Source of the DNA: Rhodospirillaceae bacterium bin65
Lineage (GTDB): Bacteria > Pseudomonadota > Alphaproteobacteria > Bin65
Reading direction: 5' to 3'
Assembly (NCBI GenBank): GCA_002238725.1
Contig: MPMX01000009.1
Coordinates: forward strand, 36,793 to 100,792
Length of the DNA stretch: 64,000 bases
Shown: piece by piece, positions 8,343-16,731 of the stretch
How the letters are laid out: each line of letters starts with the position of its first letter
Position numbering within the stretch: position 1 is the stretch's first letter
Notes under the pieces: generated by a model
The model's database searches: none
Seen by the model: only the letters and a program-made list of their open reading frames with translations
What the model was told of the DNA's origin: nothing
Program-made: the position numbers and the translations under genes

Positions 8343-9866
8343 ATGACCCCCGACAGGATGGACCGCGACAGGATGGACCGGGATCTTCAGGCCCTGCAAA
8401 GCAGCCGCGATCTGCTGCGCCGCGCCCGGGCGGCGGCCGAGGCGTTCCGCCAGGTCTCGCCAGCCGCCGCCATGAAAATCGCCGGCAAGGTCGCCGAGGC
8501 GGCAGCCGGCCGCGCGCGCCGCTATGCGGAATGGGCTGTCGAGGAAACCGGCTTCGGCAGGGTCGAAGACAAGATCGACAAGAACCTGTCGGGCAGCATC
8601 CGGGTCTACGAGGAGTATCGCGACCGGCCGGTCGGCGGCATCCGGCAGGACCGGGAGCGCAATATCGTCGAAATCGGCCGCCCGGCCGGCGTGATCGTCG
8701 GCCTGTCCAATTCGACCTCGCCGGTCGGCACCGTCTATTTCAAGGCGATGCTGGCGCTGATGTCGCGTAACGCCATCGTGTTCAGCCCGCACCCGGCGGC
8801 GTTGGCCTGCACCGGCGACGCAGCGCGTTTCCTCGAAGAGTCGGCGCGGCGCGCGGGCGCCCCGAAGGATGCCATCCAGATCCTTGCTGAACCGAGCCTC
8901 GAAGCGACGAACGCCCTGATGCGTTCCGACGAGACCGACCTGGTGATCGCCACCGGCGGCGGGCCGATGGTGCGCGCCGCGTACAGTTCGGGCAATCCCG
9001 CCCTCGGCGTCGGGCCGGGCAACACGCCGGTCTACGTCGACCGGACGGCCGACCTGGCCTTCGCAGCGGAGAAGATCGTCGAGGGCAAGCAATATGACTA
9101 CGGCACGCCCTGTTCGGCGCCGTCGGTCGTCTTGGCCGACAAGCCGGTCGGGCGCGAGTTGCGCGGGCTGTTCGAGCGTGAAGGCGCCTATTTCTGTTCC
9201 GACGAGGAACTGGCCACGCTCGAGGCGGCGGCTTTCCCCGGCGGTCGCCTCAACCCGGCGATCATCGGCCAGCCCGCCGGCCGGGTGGCGCAGATCGCCG
9301 GCCTGTCGCTGCCGCCGGAGACCCGGGCGATCGTCGGGCTCCTCAAGGATGCCGCCCAGGATGCCGCCCAGGATGCCGCCCAGGATGCCGGGAGCGTGCC
9401 GCCGATGGCGCGGGAGAAACTCTCCGTCCTGCTCGGCGCCGCGGTCGTGGACGGGGTGGAAGGCGCCATCGGCATCGCCCGCTGCATGCTCCGGTCGGCG
9501 GGCAGCGGCCACACCGCCGCCATCTTCACCGGCGACCCGGAGCAGGCCGTCCTGTTCGGCGCGGCGCTCGACTATTACCGGATCGTGGTCAACGGCGACC
9601 CGACCAATGGCGCGGTCGGCCGGGGCACGGGCTTGCCGGTCACCTTCACCATCGGCACCGGCTTCGCCGGCAAGAGTTCCATCGACCATAATCTCGGCCC
9701 CGAAGACCTGATCGACTGGAAGCGCGTCGCGTTTCCGTCCGGCGAGGCCCCGGCGGCGAAACCTGTGGCGCCGCAGGCCGAACCGGCGCGCGGCACCGAA
9801 GCGGCGGTGCAGTCCCTGAAGGCGGAAGTCCGGCGGATCGTCGCCGAAGAACTGGCGCGGAACTGA
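8343..9866 (+). CDS. CoA-acylating aldehyde dehydrogenase of the BMC type
   Basis: Aldehyde dehydrogenase of the EutE/PduP/SauS class (507 residues), which oxidises an aldehyde to acyl-CoA with NAD+. The Rossmann part (GRPAGVIVGLSNSTSPVGT), the VGPGNTPVYVD loop and the catalytic Cys257 in YGTPCSAPS are visible. The C-terminus has a Pro/Ala linker followed by an amphipathic helix (AVQSLKAEVRRIVAEELARN), typical of peptides that dock enzymes to BMC shells. An Ala-Ala-Gln-Asp repeat (12-bp unit, 9348-9383) lies in a loop. Three in-frame ATGs (8343, 8358, 8373) fall in a 15-bp direct repeat; the first is used, with GGCGAGG upstream. It is 5 bp before the first shell gene, so this is the signature enzyme of the compartment. 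A sulfoacetaldehyde-type substrate is possible but unproven. Confidence 0.88.
   Translation: MTPDRMDRDRMDRDLQALQSSRDLLRRARAAAEAFRQVSPAAAMKIAGKVAEAAAGRARRYAEWAVEETGFGRVEDKIDKNLSGSIRVYEEYRDRPVGGIRQDRERNIVEIGRPAGVIVGLSNSTSPVGTVYFKAMLALMSRNAIVFSPHPAALACTGDAARFLEESARRAGAPKDAIQILAEPSLEATNALMRSDETDLVIATGGGPMVRAAYSSGNPALGVGPGNTPVYVDRTADLAFAAEKIVEGKQYDYGTPCSAPSVVLADKPVGRELRGLFEREGAYFCSDEELATLEAAAFPGGRLNPAIIGQPAGRVAQIAGLSLPPETRAIVGLLKDAAQDAAQDAAQDAGSVPPMAREKLSVLLGAAVVDGVEGAIGIARCMLRSAGSGHTAAIFTGDPEQAVLFGAALDYYRIVVNGDPTNGAVGRGTGLPVTFTIGTGFAGKSSIDHNLGPEDLIDWKRVAFPSGEAPAAKPVAPQAEPARGTEAAVQSLKAEVRRIVAEELARN
9348..9383 (+). repeat. Three perfect 12-bp in-frame repeats in the aldehyde dehydrogenase
   Basis: The unit GATGCCGCCCAG occurs three times in a row and a fourth partial copy follows. 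It encodes Asp-Ala-Ala-Gln repeats in a surface-loop position between KD and GSVPPMAREK. Copy-number change would keep the reading frame. Confidence 0.95.
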
Positions 9867-9871
9867 AGCCG

Positions 9872-10492
9872 ATGCCGACCCTGCGCTCCTATATCTTCCT
9901 CGACCAGTTGCAGCCGCAGACCATGTGCTACATCGGCTCGACGATGCGCGGCTTCCTGCCCCGCCAGCGCGATGCGGCGATGATCGTCGAGGTCGCGCCC
10001 GGGATGGACATCGAGTGGCTGACCGACATCGCGCTCAAGCACGATGCCATCCGCCCCGGCAATCTGGTGGTCGAGCGCCAGTTCGGCTATCTGGAGTTCC
10101 ATGCCGGCGACCCGGCTTCGGTCCGCTCGGCCGGCGCTGCGATCCTGGCAGCGGCCGGCGCCTCGGCCGCCGATGCGATGCGTCCGGAAATTCTGGCCTC
10201 CCGCATCGTCGACCGGATCGATCCCTACCATTCCTTCCTGGTCAACCGGAACAAGCAGGGCAGCATGCTCCTGCCGGGCGACACCCTGTTCATTCTCGAA
10301 CTGACGCCGTCGGCCAACGCGCTGCTGGCCGCCAACGAAGCGGAAAAGGCCGCCAACGTAAAACTGGTCGACTGCCGCTTCATGGGCGCTGCGGGGCGGC
10401 TCTACATGGCGGGCACGGCGTCTGACGTACGCACAGCAGCCGAGGCGGCCAGAGAGGCCTTGGGTGCGGCCCCGGGGGCAGGGGGAGCATAG
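9872..10492 (+). CDS. BMC-T (tandem BMC domain) shell protein, copy 1
   Basis: Trimeric-type shell protein with two BMC folds (206 residues), expected to form a facet tile with a central pore. Recognisable blocks are AMIVEVAPGMDIEWLTDIAL, VVERQFGYLEFH, LVNRNKQGSMLLPGDTLFIL and AANEAEKAANVKLVDCRFMG followed by GRLYMAGTASDV. It is clearly paralogous to the protein at 11939-12568, with the same blocks in the same order. It lacks the CxxCxxC-type iron-sulfur pore of PduT. It begins 5 bp after the aldehyde dehydrogenase and ends 2 bp before the next gene, so it is firmly in the operon. These tiles are more divergent than BMC-H, so the exact permutation class is not assigned. Confidence 0.8.
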   Translation: MPTLRSYIFLDQLQPQTMCYIGSTMRGFLPRQRDAAMIVEVAPGMDIEWLTDIALKHDAIRPGNLVVERQFGYLEFHAGDPASVRSAGAAILAAAGASAADAMRPEILASRIVDRIDPYHSFLVNRNKQGSMLLPGDTLFILELTPSANALLAANEAEKAANVKLVDCRFMGAAGRLYMAGTASDVRTAAEAAREALGAAPGAGGA

Positions 10493-10494
10493 CG

Positions 10495-11334
10495 ATGGCG
10501 GAGCAGACGGAAGCGATCCGCAAGCTGGTGCGGGAGGCAATCGCCGAGTTGCAAAGCGCGGAGGCAGCGCCGCCCTCCGCCGATGCCGGGCAGGGCGTTC
10601 CGGTGCGTATTCCCGTTGTCATTCGCGACAGCGCGGACGCGGATCGACTGGCGAAACTTGTGGCCGCCATTGCCGCGTCGCCGGAACTCGGGCCGCGCCT
10701 GAAGGGCGGCGCCATCGCCTTCGATGCGCGATTGGCGGCCGATGCCGAAGGGGGCGCCGACGGGGCGGCGGAAAGCGACGCGCGGGCGGCATTCGACCGC
10801 TTCTTCGAAGCCTTCAACACCGGCGATTTCGACCGGATCTGGCCGACCGTCACCGACAATTTCGAATGGCGCCTGCCGGCCGGGCCGGACGGGCCCTACA
10901 CGTCGGCCAAGGGCGAGGCGGCCTTCCGCGAGGCCTATACCAAGCGCTGGGCCTTCCTGAAGCATTTCAACGCGGTCAACGAGGTCGTGTTCGTCAGCGG
11001 CGACCGGGTCTACCAGCACTATCGGGTCAGCGGCACCGGCCCCGACGGGGCGGCCGTCGATTTCACCGGGCTGGACTTCTACATCGTGCGCGACGGCAAG
11101 ATCGCGCTCAAGGACGCCTTCAACAAATCCGTGACGCCCGGCGGCGGCAGGAGTCCCGGAAAGGCCGGCGGGCCGTCGCTCGATATCGCCAACGGAGTCG
11201 TCACCGAGCGCAAGGTCGCCGAGGCCGCCCGGCTCGGCACCCGGCTGGTCGTCGGCCGCCACGCGGTTGTCACGCCGCTCGCCCGAGACCGCGCCAGGGC
11301 CCTCGGTCTGACCATCGAGAGGAGCGAGCCATGA
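10495..11334 (+). CDS. BMC-associated fusion: helix - unknown region - SnoaL/NTF2-like domain - EutQ N-terminal-like motif
   Basis: 279-residue multidomain protein. Residues 1-21 form an amphipathic helix ([19 protein letters not shown]) resembling shell-docking peptides. Residues about 34-80 are an unassigned region beginning with [18 protein letters not shown]. Residues about 97-215 match a SnoaL/NTF2-like fold ([19 protein letters not shown], then [14 protein letters not shown]). The last 45 residues ([20 protein letters not shown], then [18 protein letters not shown]) resemble the N-terminal segment of EutQ and similar motifs in other BMC proteins. SnoaL folds bind small hydrophobic ligands or act as isomerases or hydratases; the reaction here is unknown. 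The stop overlaps the next start (ATGA), so translation is coupled to the BMC-P gene. It may be a core enzyme or scaffold. Confidence 0.72.
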   Translation: MAEQTEAIRKLVREAIAELQSAEAAPPSADAGQGVPVRIPVVIRDSADADRLAKLVAAIAASPELGPRLKGGAIAFDARLAADAEGGADGAAESDARAAFDRFFEAFNTGDFDRIWPTVTDNFEWRLPAGPDGPYTSAKGEAAFREAYTKRWAFLKHFNAVNEVVFVSGDRVYQHYRVSGTGPDGAAVDFTGLDFYIVRDGKIALKDAFNKSVTPGGGRSPGKAGGPSLDIANGVVTERKVAEAARLGTRLVVGRHAVVTPLARDRARALGLTIERSEP

Positions 11335-11582
11335 AATCCGGCAAAGTCGTCGGCCGCGTCTGGGCCACCAAGCGCGTCGAGAACCTTCCCGCCGGCGCGT
11401 TGCTGGAAGTCGAACTGGACGGCCGCGCCAGGGAGAGGGTCATCGCCTTCGACCCGCTCGGCTCGGGCGACGGCGAGCGCGTGCTCGTCACCTTCGGGGA
11501 GGCGGCAACCAACTGGTTCCCGGAAGGCAAGGCCATTGTGGATGCCCTGATCGTCGGCGCGCTCGACGACGCCGGAGACTGA
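11331..11582 (+). CDS. BMC-P pentameric vertex protein (EutN/CcmL family)
   Basis: Short EutN/CcmL-type protein (83 residues), which caps the twelve vertices of a compartment shell as pentamers. Visible landmarks are the N-terminal [24 protein letters not shown] pattern (read in parts) with [17 protein letters not shown] and the C-terminal DALIVGALD. The length is usual for the family. The start ATG overlaps the stop of the upstream fusion gene by 4 bases and lies behind GAGAGGAGCGAG. A vertex protein together with BMC-H and BMC-T genes makes the locus sufficient for a closed shell. Confidence 0.9.
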   Translation: MKSGKVVGRVWATKRVENLPAGALLEVELDGRARERVIAFDPLGSGDGERVLVTFGEAATNWFPEGKAIVDALIVGALDDAGD

Positions 11583-11626
11583 AGCACAATCGATTCTGCA
11601 AACACCCCATCGAAACGGAGGATGGA

Positions 11627-11902
11627 ATGTCCCAGGCAGTAGGAATGATCGAAACGGTTGGCTACGTCGCCGCCTATGCGGCGGCCGACGCCATGGTCAA
11701 GGCTGCGAACGTCACCATTGCCGGCCGCGAGCAGGTCGGCGGCGGGCTGGTCGCGGTCAGCGTCACCGGCGATGTCGGCGCGGTCAAGGCGGCGACCGAG
11801 GCCGGCGCCGAAGCCGCGTCGCAGGTCGGCGACGTCAAGTCCGTGCACGTGATCCCGCGTCCGCACGCGGATGTGCAAAAGGCGTTCTCCGGCGGCAAAT
11901 GA
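11627..11902 (+). CDS. BMC-H hexameric shell protein (PduA/EutM/CcmK family)
   Basis: Canonical single BMC-domain protein (91 residues) that forms the main hexagonal shell tile. It opens with [20 protein letters not shown], continues with [20 protein letters not shown] and [15 protein letters not shown], and ends with [15 protein letters not shown]. These are the hallmark segments of PduA/EutM-type proteins. The loop expected to line the pore lies in the [10 protein letters not shown] region. A strong CGGAGGA Shine-Dalgarno precedes the ATG, fitting the high dose needed for the main tile. It is 44 bp after the BMC-P gene. Confidence 0.95.
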   Translation: MSQAVGMIETVGYVAAYAAADAMVKAANVTIAGREQVGGGLVAVSVTGDVGAVKAATEAGAEAASQVGDVKSVHVIPRPHADVQKAFSGGK

Positions 11903-11938
11903 CGGCCGGGCCATCGACCCGGCGGATGAGCGGTCACC

Positions 11939-12568
11939 ATGCCTGAGTTGCGCGTCTACCTGACGCTGAACGGACTGCAGCGGCAGTTCGCGGCCTATCT
12001 CAGTTCGCCCGTGCCGGCGCGCGGCTATGTCCCGCTGGAAGGCATGCACTCGCTGATCGTCGAGGTCGCGCCCGGCCTGGTGATCGAGCGGGTGATCGAT
12101 CTCGCCCTCAAATCCGTGCCGTCGCTCGAGCCCGGCATCCTCGCGGTCGAGCGCCAGTTCGGCGTGCTCGAACTGCACAGCGAGGACCGGCGTGCGCTCG
12201 ACCGGGGCGGGCGGGCGATCCTCAAATGGCTCAAGGCCAAACCGGAGGATCAGCTCAAGCCGCAGGTGCTGTTTTCCGAGATCATCGAAGATGTCACGGA
12301 CCAGCACGCCGTCATCATCAACCGGTCGAAGCAGGCCAACATGATCCTGCCCGGCCAGAGCCTGTTGCTGATCGAGTGCGTGCCGGCCCTGTTCGGCGCC
12401 TTCATCGCCAACGAGGCCGAGCGAGTGCAGCCCGGCAACAGCCTGGTCGAATGCCGGATGATCGGCGCCAGCGGGCGGGTCTATATGGCCGGCGAAGCGG
12501 ATGCGCTGCGCGAGACGCTGGCGCATGTCGCGGAGGCCGTCGCCGCAATTCCCGGCCGGGCGGCCTGA
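11939..12568 (+). CDS. BMC-T (tandem BMC domain) shell protein, copy 2
   Basis: Second tandem-domain shell protein (209 residues), paralogous to the one at 9872-10492. The shared blocks are LIVEVAPGLVIERVIDLALK, AVERQFGVLELHSED, IINRSKQANMILPGQSLLLI and ANEAERVQPGNSLVECRMIG with GRVYMAGEADAL. Two different BMC-T tiles often mean two pore types, for example one for a large cofactor or product. It begins 36 bp after the BMC-H gene and is the last shell gene; the next gene is the regulator on the same strand. Confidence 0.8.
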   Translation: MPELRVYLTLNGLQRQFAAYLSSPVPARGYVPLEGMHSLIVEVAPGLVIERVIDLALKSVPSLEPGILAVERQFGVLELHSEDRRALDRGGRAILKWLKAKPEDQLKPQVLFSEIIEDVTDQHAVIINRSKQANMILPGQSLLLIECVPALFGAFIANEAERVQPGNSLVECRMIGASGRVYMAGEADALRETLAHVAEAVAAIPGRAA

Positions 12569-12695
12569 ACGCCGGTCATGATCGGCCGCCGCCCCGACAA
12601 TCCCGCCGCGAGCGTTTGCCGCCCCTGGGTTTGCCTTAAGGGGGCCGATGGTATTGTATCGGCGCCACGCTTCATCGGAGGGGTGCGCCGGGCGG

Positions 12696-13784
12696 ATGGG
12701 GGTTTCGGACCCGAAACCGACGACAGTGGCGATCGTGGCCGCCGACGGGGTGCTCTCCTCGGCGATCGCAGGGCCGTTCGATCTCCTGTCCAGCGCCGGC
12801 TACCTTTGGCAGGTGCTGAATGCAGATCCGGTCTGGACCCGGCGGTTCGACGTTTCGGTGCTGGCGCGCGAAAAGGGGCCGTTGCGCTGCTATCAGGGCC
12901 TGACCGCGTTTGCCGACAAGGCGCTCGGCGAGATGCCGAACCCGGATATCGCTTTCGTGCCGACCGTGTTCCTGCCCACGCTGCTGGAAGAGCCGCTCGG
13001 GATACCGGAGGCCTGGCGCCCGATCGTATCCTGGCTGGGGACGGCCTATCGGAGCGGCAGCCTGATCTGCTCGAATTCGTCCGGGGCGCTCCTGCTGGCC
13101 GAAGCGGGCCTGCTCGACGGCTGCGCGGCGACGATCCACTGGACGCTTGCCGAGCGGGCCCAGCAGAAATATCCCGCCGTCCGCTTTCAGCCCGATCGGG
13201 TGCTGATCCCCGAGGGCCCCGGCGAGCGCATCGTGACGGCCGGCGGCGGCACCTGCTGGCAGGATCTGGCGCTCTACCTGATTGCCCGCTTCGCCGGATC
13301 GGTGACCGCGGCGCAGACCGCCAAATCCTTCACCATTTTCCGCAAGGTGCGGGGCCAACAGCCCTACGCCGAATGGTTTCCGCCGAGGAATCACGGCGAT
13401 GCGGCGGTCGCGCGTGCCCAGGAGGCACTGCACAGCCGGTTTCCGGATGCCGACGTGCTGTCCGGCGCCGTGGCGGCGTCGGGCCTGACGCCGCGCACCT
13501 TCAAGCGGCGCTTCAAGGCGGCGACCGGCCAGTCCGCCACCGACTACATCCAGCATCTCCGGGTCAAGGAAGCGCGCTTTCGCCTGGAGACCACGAACAA
13601 CAGCATCGAAGAGATCGGCGCGCGGATCGGCTATCGGGACGTCGCCTTTTTCCGGACGCTGTTCCGGCGCCTGGTCGGCCTGACGCCGGGCCAGTATCGC
13701 GAGCAGTTCGGCCTTCTGGAATATCCGGGGGCCGACCCGCTCGACGCAATTGCCGAATCCTTTGACGCCGAAGCTGCATCATAG
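12696..13784 (+). CDS. GlxA-family transcriptional regulator (DJ-1/PfpI-like domain plus AraC-type HTH)
   Basis: Regulator of about 362 residues. The N-terminal 200 residues are a DJ-1/PfpI-like sensor domain (VAIVAADGVLSSAIAGPFDL, LLLAEAGLLDG with TIHW). The usual nucleophile position (CTGA) reads NSSGA, so no enzyme activity is expected. The C-terminal part is an AraC-type double helix-turn-helix (LSGAVAASGLTPRTFKRRF, then EEIGARIGYRDVAFFRTLF). The ATG at 12696 is chosen, with GGAGGGG about 13 bases upstream; an in-frame ATG at 12648 is the alternative. It lies between the shell genes and the TRAP transporter on the same strand, so it probably controls one or both in response to the substrate (inference). 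Confidence 0.85.
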   Translation: MGVSDPKPTTVAIVAADGVLSSAIAGPFDLLSSAGYLWQVLNADPVWTRRFDVSVLAREKGPLRCYQGLTAFADKALGEMPNPDIAFVPTVFLPTLLEEPLGIPEAWRPIVSWLGTAYRSGSLICSNSSGALLLAEAGLLDGCAATIHWTLAERAQQKYPAVRFQPDRVLIPEGPGERIVTAGGGTCWQDLALYLIARFAGSVTAAQTAKSFTIFRKVRGQQPYAEWFPPRNHGDAAVARAQEALHSRFPDADVLSGAVAASGLTPRTFKRRFKAATGQSATDYIQHLRVKEARFRLETTNNSIEEIGARIGYRDVAFFRTLFRRLVGLTPGQYREQFGLLEYPGADPLDAIAESFDAEAAS

Positions 13785-13838
13785 CAGGTTCGGCGCATTC
13801 GACTGGAAATCAGGTTCATCATCACCGGGAGGAAACAG

Positions 13839-14837
13839 ATGAAATTCCGTTCGACGATTCTGGCGCTGAGCGCCGCGGCGCTGCTGACCGCGCCGGCCGC
13901 TCAGGCACTGGAGCTCAAGCTCTCCATTTCGCCGCCGCCGCAGACGCCCTGGGGCAAATTCGTCATCAGGATAGCCGAAAAGGTCAAGAAGGCTTCGGGC
14001 GGCACGCTGACGATCAAGAACTATTTCAACGACCAGCTGGCCGGCAACGAGCAAAACACGATCCGCCAGATCGTGCGCGGCCGCGTCGACCTGGGCGCGC
14101 ATTCCAACACCGGTATTTCTCTGGTTGCTCCTGAATTTGGCCTGCTCGCCGCGCCCTTTCTCTGGAAGGACCTGAACGAAGCCGATTGCGTGGCCGACAA
14201 GCATCTGCTGCCGGTCTATGACGGGTTGCTGCGCAAGGGCGGCGTGGTGCCGCTGACCTGGATGGAGGTCGGCAACCAGATCGTGTTCGCCAAGAAGACG
14301 ATCAAGTCGCCAGCCGACCTCGCGGGCGTCAAGCTGCGGACTGCGCCGACGCCGACCGATACGATCTACATGAAGGTCGCCGGCGCCAACGCCATTCCGC
14401 TCGGCACGGCCGAGAGCATGCCGGCCCTCAAGACCGGCGTCGTCGAGGCCGCAACATGGCCCACGGTCTACGGCATTGCGGTCGGCTATCACAAGGTCGC
14501 GCCTCACGTCACCGTAACCAAACATTCGCATCAGCTCGGCGGAGTCGTCATCAGCAAGAAGGTCTGGGACGGGCTCAACAAGCAACAACGGGGATGGCTG
14601 CTGACCGCGCACGAATCGGTCGGTTTCCTGCGCAAGGCTGTGCGGGGCGCAGAAGCAGCGTTGCTGGGCAAGATCGCCAAGGGCGGCGCGACGGTCTACC
14701 GGCCGAACGCGGCGGAAATGAAAGCCTGGCGGTCCAAGGCCCCGGCCGCTCAGGCGCAGATCATCAAGGATTTCGGCGGTCAGGCGGCGGAAGTCTGGAA
14801 GCGTCTGCAGGCCGCCCGCAAGGCCTGCGCCGCTTGA
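13839..14837 (+). CDS. dctP: TRAP transporter substrate-binding protein (DctP family)
   Basis: Periplasmic binding protein (332 residues) of a tripartite ATP-independent transporter. A signal peptide is visible (MKFRSTILALSAAALLTAPA, cleavage near AQA). The body has the DctP pattern with QIVRGRVDLGAHS and the SPADLAGVKLRT segment, including the conserved Arg that usually binds a carboxylate. The start has GGGAGG upstream. It is 54 bp after the regulator and 16 bp before the small permease gene, so dctPQM form a normal operon. The ligand is unknown; a position next to the BMC locus suggests it imports that pathway's substrate. Confidence 0.9.
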   Translation: MKFRSTILALSAAALLTAPAAQALELKLSISPPPQTPWGKFVIRIAEKVKKASGGTLTIKNYFNDQLAGNEQNTIRQIVRGRVDLGAHSNTGISLVAPEFGLLAAPFLWKDLNEADCVADKHLLPVYDGLLRKGGVVPLTWMEVGNQIVFAKKTIKSPADLAGVKLRTAPTPTDTIYMKVAGANAIPLGTAESMPALKTGVVEAATWPTVYGIAVGYHKVAPHVTVTKHSHQLGGVVISKKVWDGLNKQQRGWLLTAHESVGFLRKAVRGAEAALLGKIAKGGATVYRPNAAEMKAWRSKAPAAQAQIIKDFGGQAAEVWKRLQAARKACAA

Positions 14838-14853
14838 CCTGCAATTCACTCGT

Positions 14854-15357
14854 ATGCGCAGCGGCATAGCCAGCGCGCTGCGCGCACTCTTTTGGTTCGA
14901 GGCCGGGCTCGCCACCGCCGCCTATGCGGGGGTGGCGGGCCTTCTTCTTGCCGATGTCCTGTCGCGGGAAATCTTCGGCGAGGCGATCTGGGGCGCGCAG
15001 AAAATAGCCGTTTTCGGCGCGATTATCGCGGGCTTTCTCGGCCTGGTGCTCTCGACCGCGTCGAACAGCCATCTGCGGCCGCAATTCGCTGACGGCTGGT
15101 TTCCCCGTGCCTGGAGCCCCGGCGTCGACCGCGCCGGCGACGTTTTCTCCGGCATGCTCTATATTGGTTTCGCCATCGTTGCGGTGGGCTATGTCGAGGA
15201 AAGCATCGTCGCAAGAGAACGCGCCGCGGTTCTGTATACGCCCCTGTGGCCGATCCAGATCGTTCTGCCCTATGCCTTCTTTTCGTCGGCGCTGCGGCAC
15301 CTCTCCTTCGCTGCGTTCCCGGGACTGAAACCCGCGGCACGCCCGGAAGCCGGCTGA
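14854..15357 (+). CDS. dctQ: TRAP transporter small permease (DctQ family)
   Basis: Small four-helix membrane subunit (167 residues), which couples the binding protein to the large permease. Four hydrophobic segments are visible: near residues 12-35, 45-65, 98-118 and 130-150. The sequence is divergent, as usual for DctQ, so the call rests on size, topology and its place between dctP and dctM. The start is ATG at 14854; the gene ends 4 bp before the dctM start codon. Confidence 0.85.
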   Translation: MRSGIASALRALFWFEAGLATAAYAGVAGLLLADVLSREIFGEAIWGAQKIAVFGAIIAGFLGLVLSTASNSHLRPQFADGWFPRAWSPGVDRAGDVFSGMLYIGFAIVAVGYVEESIVARERAAVLYTPLWPIQIVLPYAFFSSALRHLSFAAFPGLKPAARPEAG

Positions 15358-15361
15358 CGCC

Positions 15362-16621
15362 GTGGAAGCGCTCGGCCTGATCGGCGTCGTTCTGCTGCTG
15401 CTGGCGTTCCGCCAGAACATCATCCTCATCCTGCTGACGGCGACTGCCTACGTTCATCTGGTCTGGGGCGACGGCCGGATCTCCTATCTGGTCGACGACA
15501 TGTGGGGCAGCCTCAACAACGAGGTGCTGCTCGCAATCCCCATGTTCATCGCCGCCGGCAACGTGATGACGCGCGGATCGATCGCCGAACGGCTGATCGA
15601 GGTCATGCGCGTCCTGACCCAGTGGCTGCCCGGCGGCCTGGCGGTCGCGACGATCCTGTCCTGCGCCATGTTTGCCGCCATCTCCGGCTCGTCGCCGGTG
15701 ACGCTGCTGGCGGTCGGCACCATCCTCTATCCCGCCCTGCTGCGCGAAGGCTATTCGCGGAGCTTCTCGCTCGGCGCGCTCACCTCGGGCGGCACGCTCG
15801 GCATCATCATCCCGCCGTCGATCCCGCTGATTCTCTACGGGATCGTCACGGAAAAATCGATTTCCGACCTGTTCACGGCCGGCATCATGCCGGGGCTGCT
15901 GCTGACGGCCGTGCTCAGCATCTACGCGCTCTGGACCAACCGGCACTTGCCCTCGAAAGCGTGGGAGTTCCGCGTGATCGGCGTGGCGCTGCGCCGGGGC
16001 GTCTGGGCGCTCCTGCTGCCGGTCGTCCTGCTCGGCGGCATCTACACGGGTTATTTCTCGGCGACCGAAGCTGCGGCCGTGGCGCTGGGCTATGCGCTGT
16101 TCGTCGAAATATTCGTCCATCGCGAGATGCGGCTGCGGGATTTCTTCAACACCTCGGTCGAGACCGCGAAACTGCTCGGCACGCTGTTCCCCATCGTGGC
16201 GGTCGCCCTCAGCATCAAGTCGCTGCTCACCGTCGAGCAGGTGCCCCACGCGCTTGCGGAATGGATCGGCACGATCGTGACCGACCCGATTACTTTCCTG
16301 CTGGCGATGAACGTGCTGCTGCTGCTGGTCGGCTGCTTCATCGACGTGATCTCGGCGATCCTGATCCTCGGGCCGCTGATGCTCGGCATCGCACAGACCT
16401 ACGGCATCAACCCGATCCACCTCGGCATTATCATGGTGATCAATCTGGAGGTCGGCTTCCTGACGCCGCCGGTCGGCCTCAACCTGATTGTGGCGACAAC
16501 GGCGTTCCGGGAATCCTTCTTCATGGTTTGCCGGGCCGTCCTGCCCTTCATTGCGCTGATCCTCGGCGTGCTGATGATCGTGACTTTCGTGCCCGAATTG
16601 TCGCTGTTCCTGGTTCGTTAG
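15362..16621 (+). CDS. dctM: TRAP transporter large permease (DctM family)
   Basis: Large permease (419 residues) with about twelve membrane helices, the channel-forming subunit driven by the sodium or proton gradient. Typical DctM segments are IPMFIAAGNVMTRGSIAERL, GGTLGIIIPPSIPLILYGIV and GFLTPPVGLNLIV. The start is GTG four bases after the dctQ stop. No frameshift or missing helix was noticed. It completes the dctPQM set; the next gene is a nitrilase-fold enzyme on the same strand after 110 bp. Confidence 0.95.
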   Translation: MEALGLIGVVLLLLAFRQNIILILLTATAYVHLVWGDGRISYLVDDMWGSLNNEVLLAIPMFIAAGNVMTRGSIAERLIEVMRVLTQWLPGGLAVATILSCAMFAAISGSSPVTLLAVGTILYPALLREGYSRSFSLGALTSGGTLGIIIPPSIPLILYGIVTEKSISDLFTAGIMPGLLLTAVLSIYALWTNRHLPSKAWEFRVIGVALRRGVWALLLPVVLLGGIYTGYFSATEAAAVALGYALFVEIFVHREMRLRDFFNTSVETAKLLGTLFPIVAVALSIKSLLTVEQVPHALAEWIGTIVTDPITFLLAMNVLLLLVGCFIDVISAILILGPLMLGIAQTYGINPIHLGIIMVINLEVGFLTPPVGLNLIVATTAFRESFFMVCRAVLPFIALILGVLMIVTFVPELSLFLVR

Positions 16622-16731
16622 GCGGCGGGATTTTCGCCTGAATTTGCGCCTCTGCCGGGTTGTTGTAGAGTGCAGGCCGGCAACGGGCCTGCGCGGCGGA
16701 AGACGCAGGGGGCAGGCCGGGGAATCGGATC

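Noticed and set aside
8067..9689. Minus-strand open frame of 540 codons opposite the aldehyde dehydrogenase
   Set aside because: Shadow frame; the aldehyde dehydrogenase on the plus strand has all catalytic motifs.
13839..16621. TRAP transporter considered as part of the shell system itself
   Set aside because: All three are standard inner-membrane or periplasmic proteins; only a functional link by position can be claimed.
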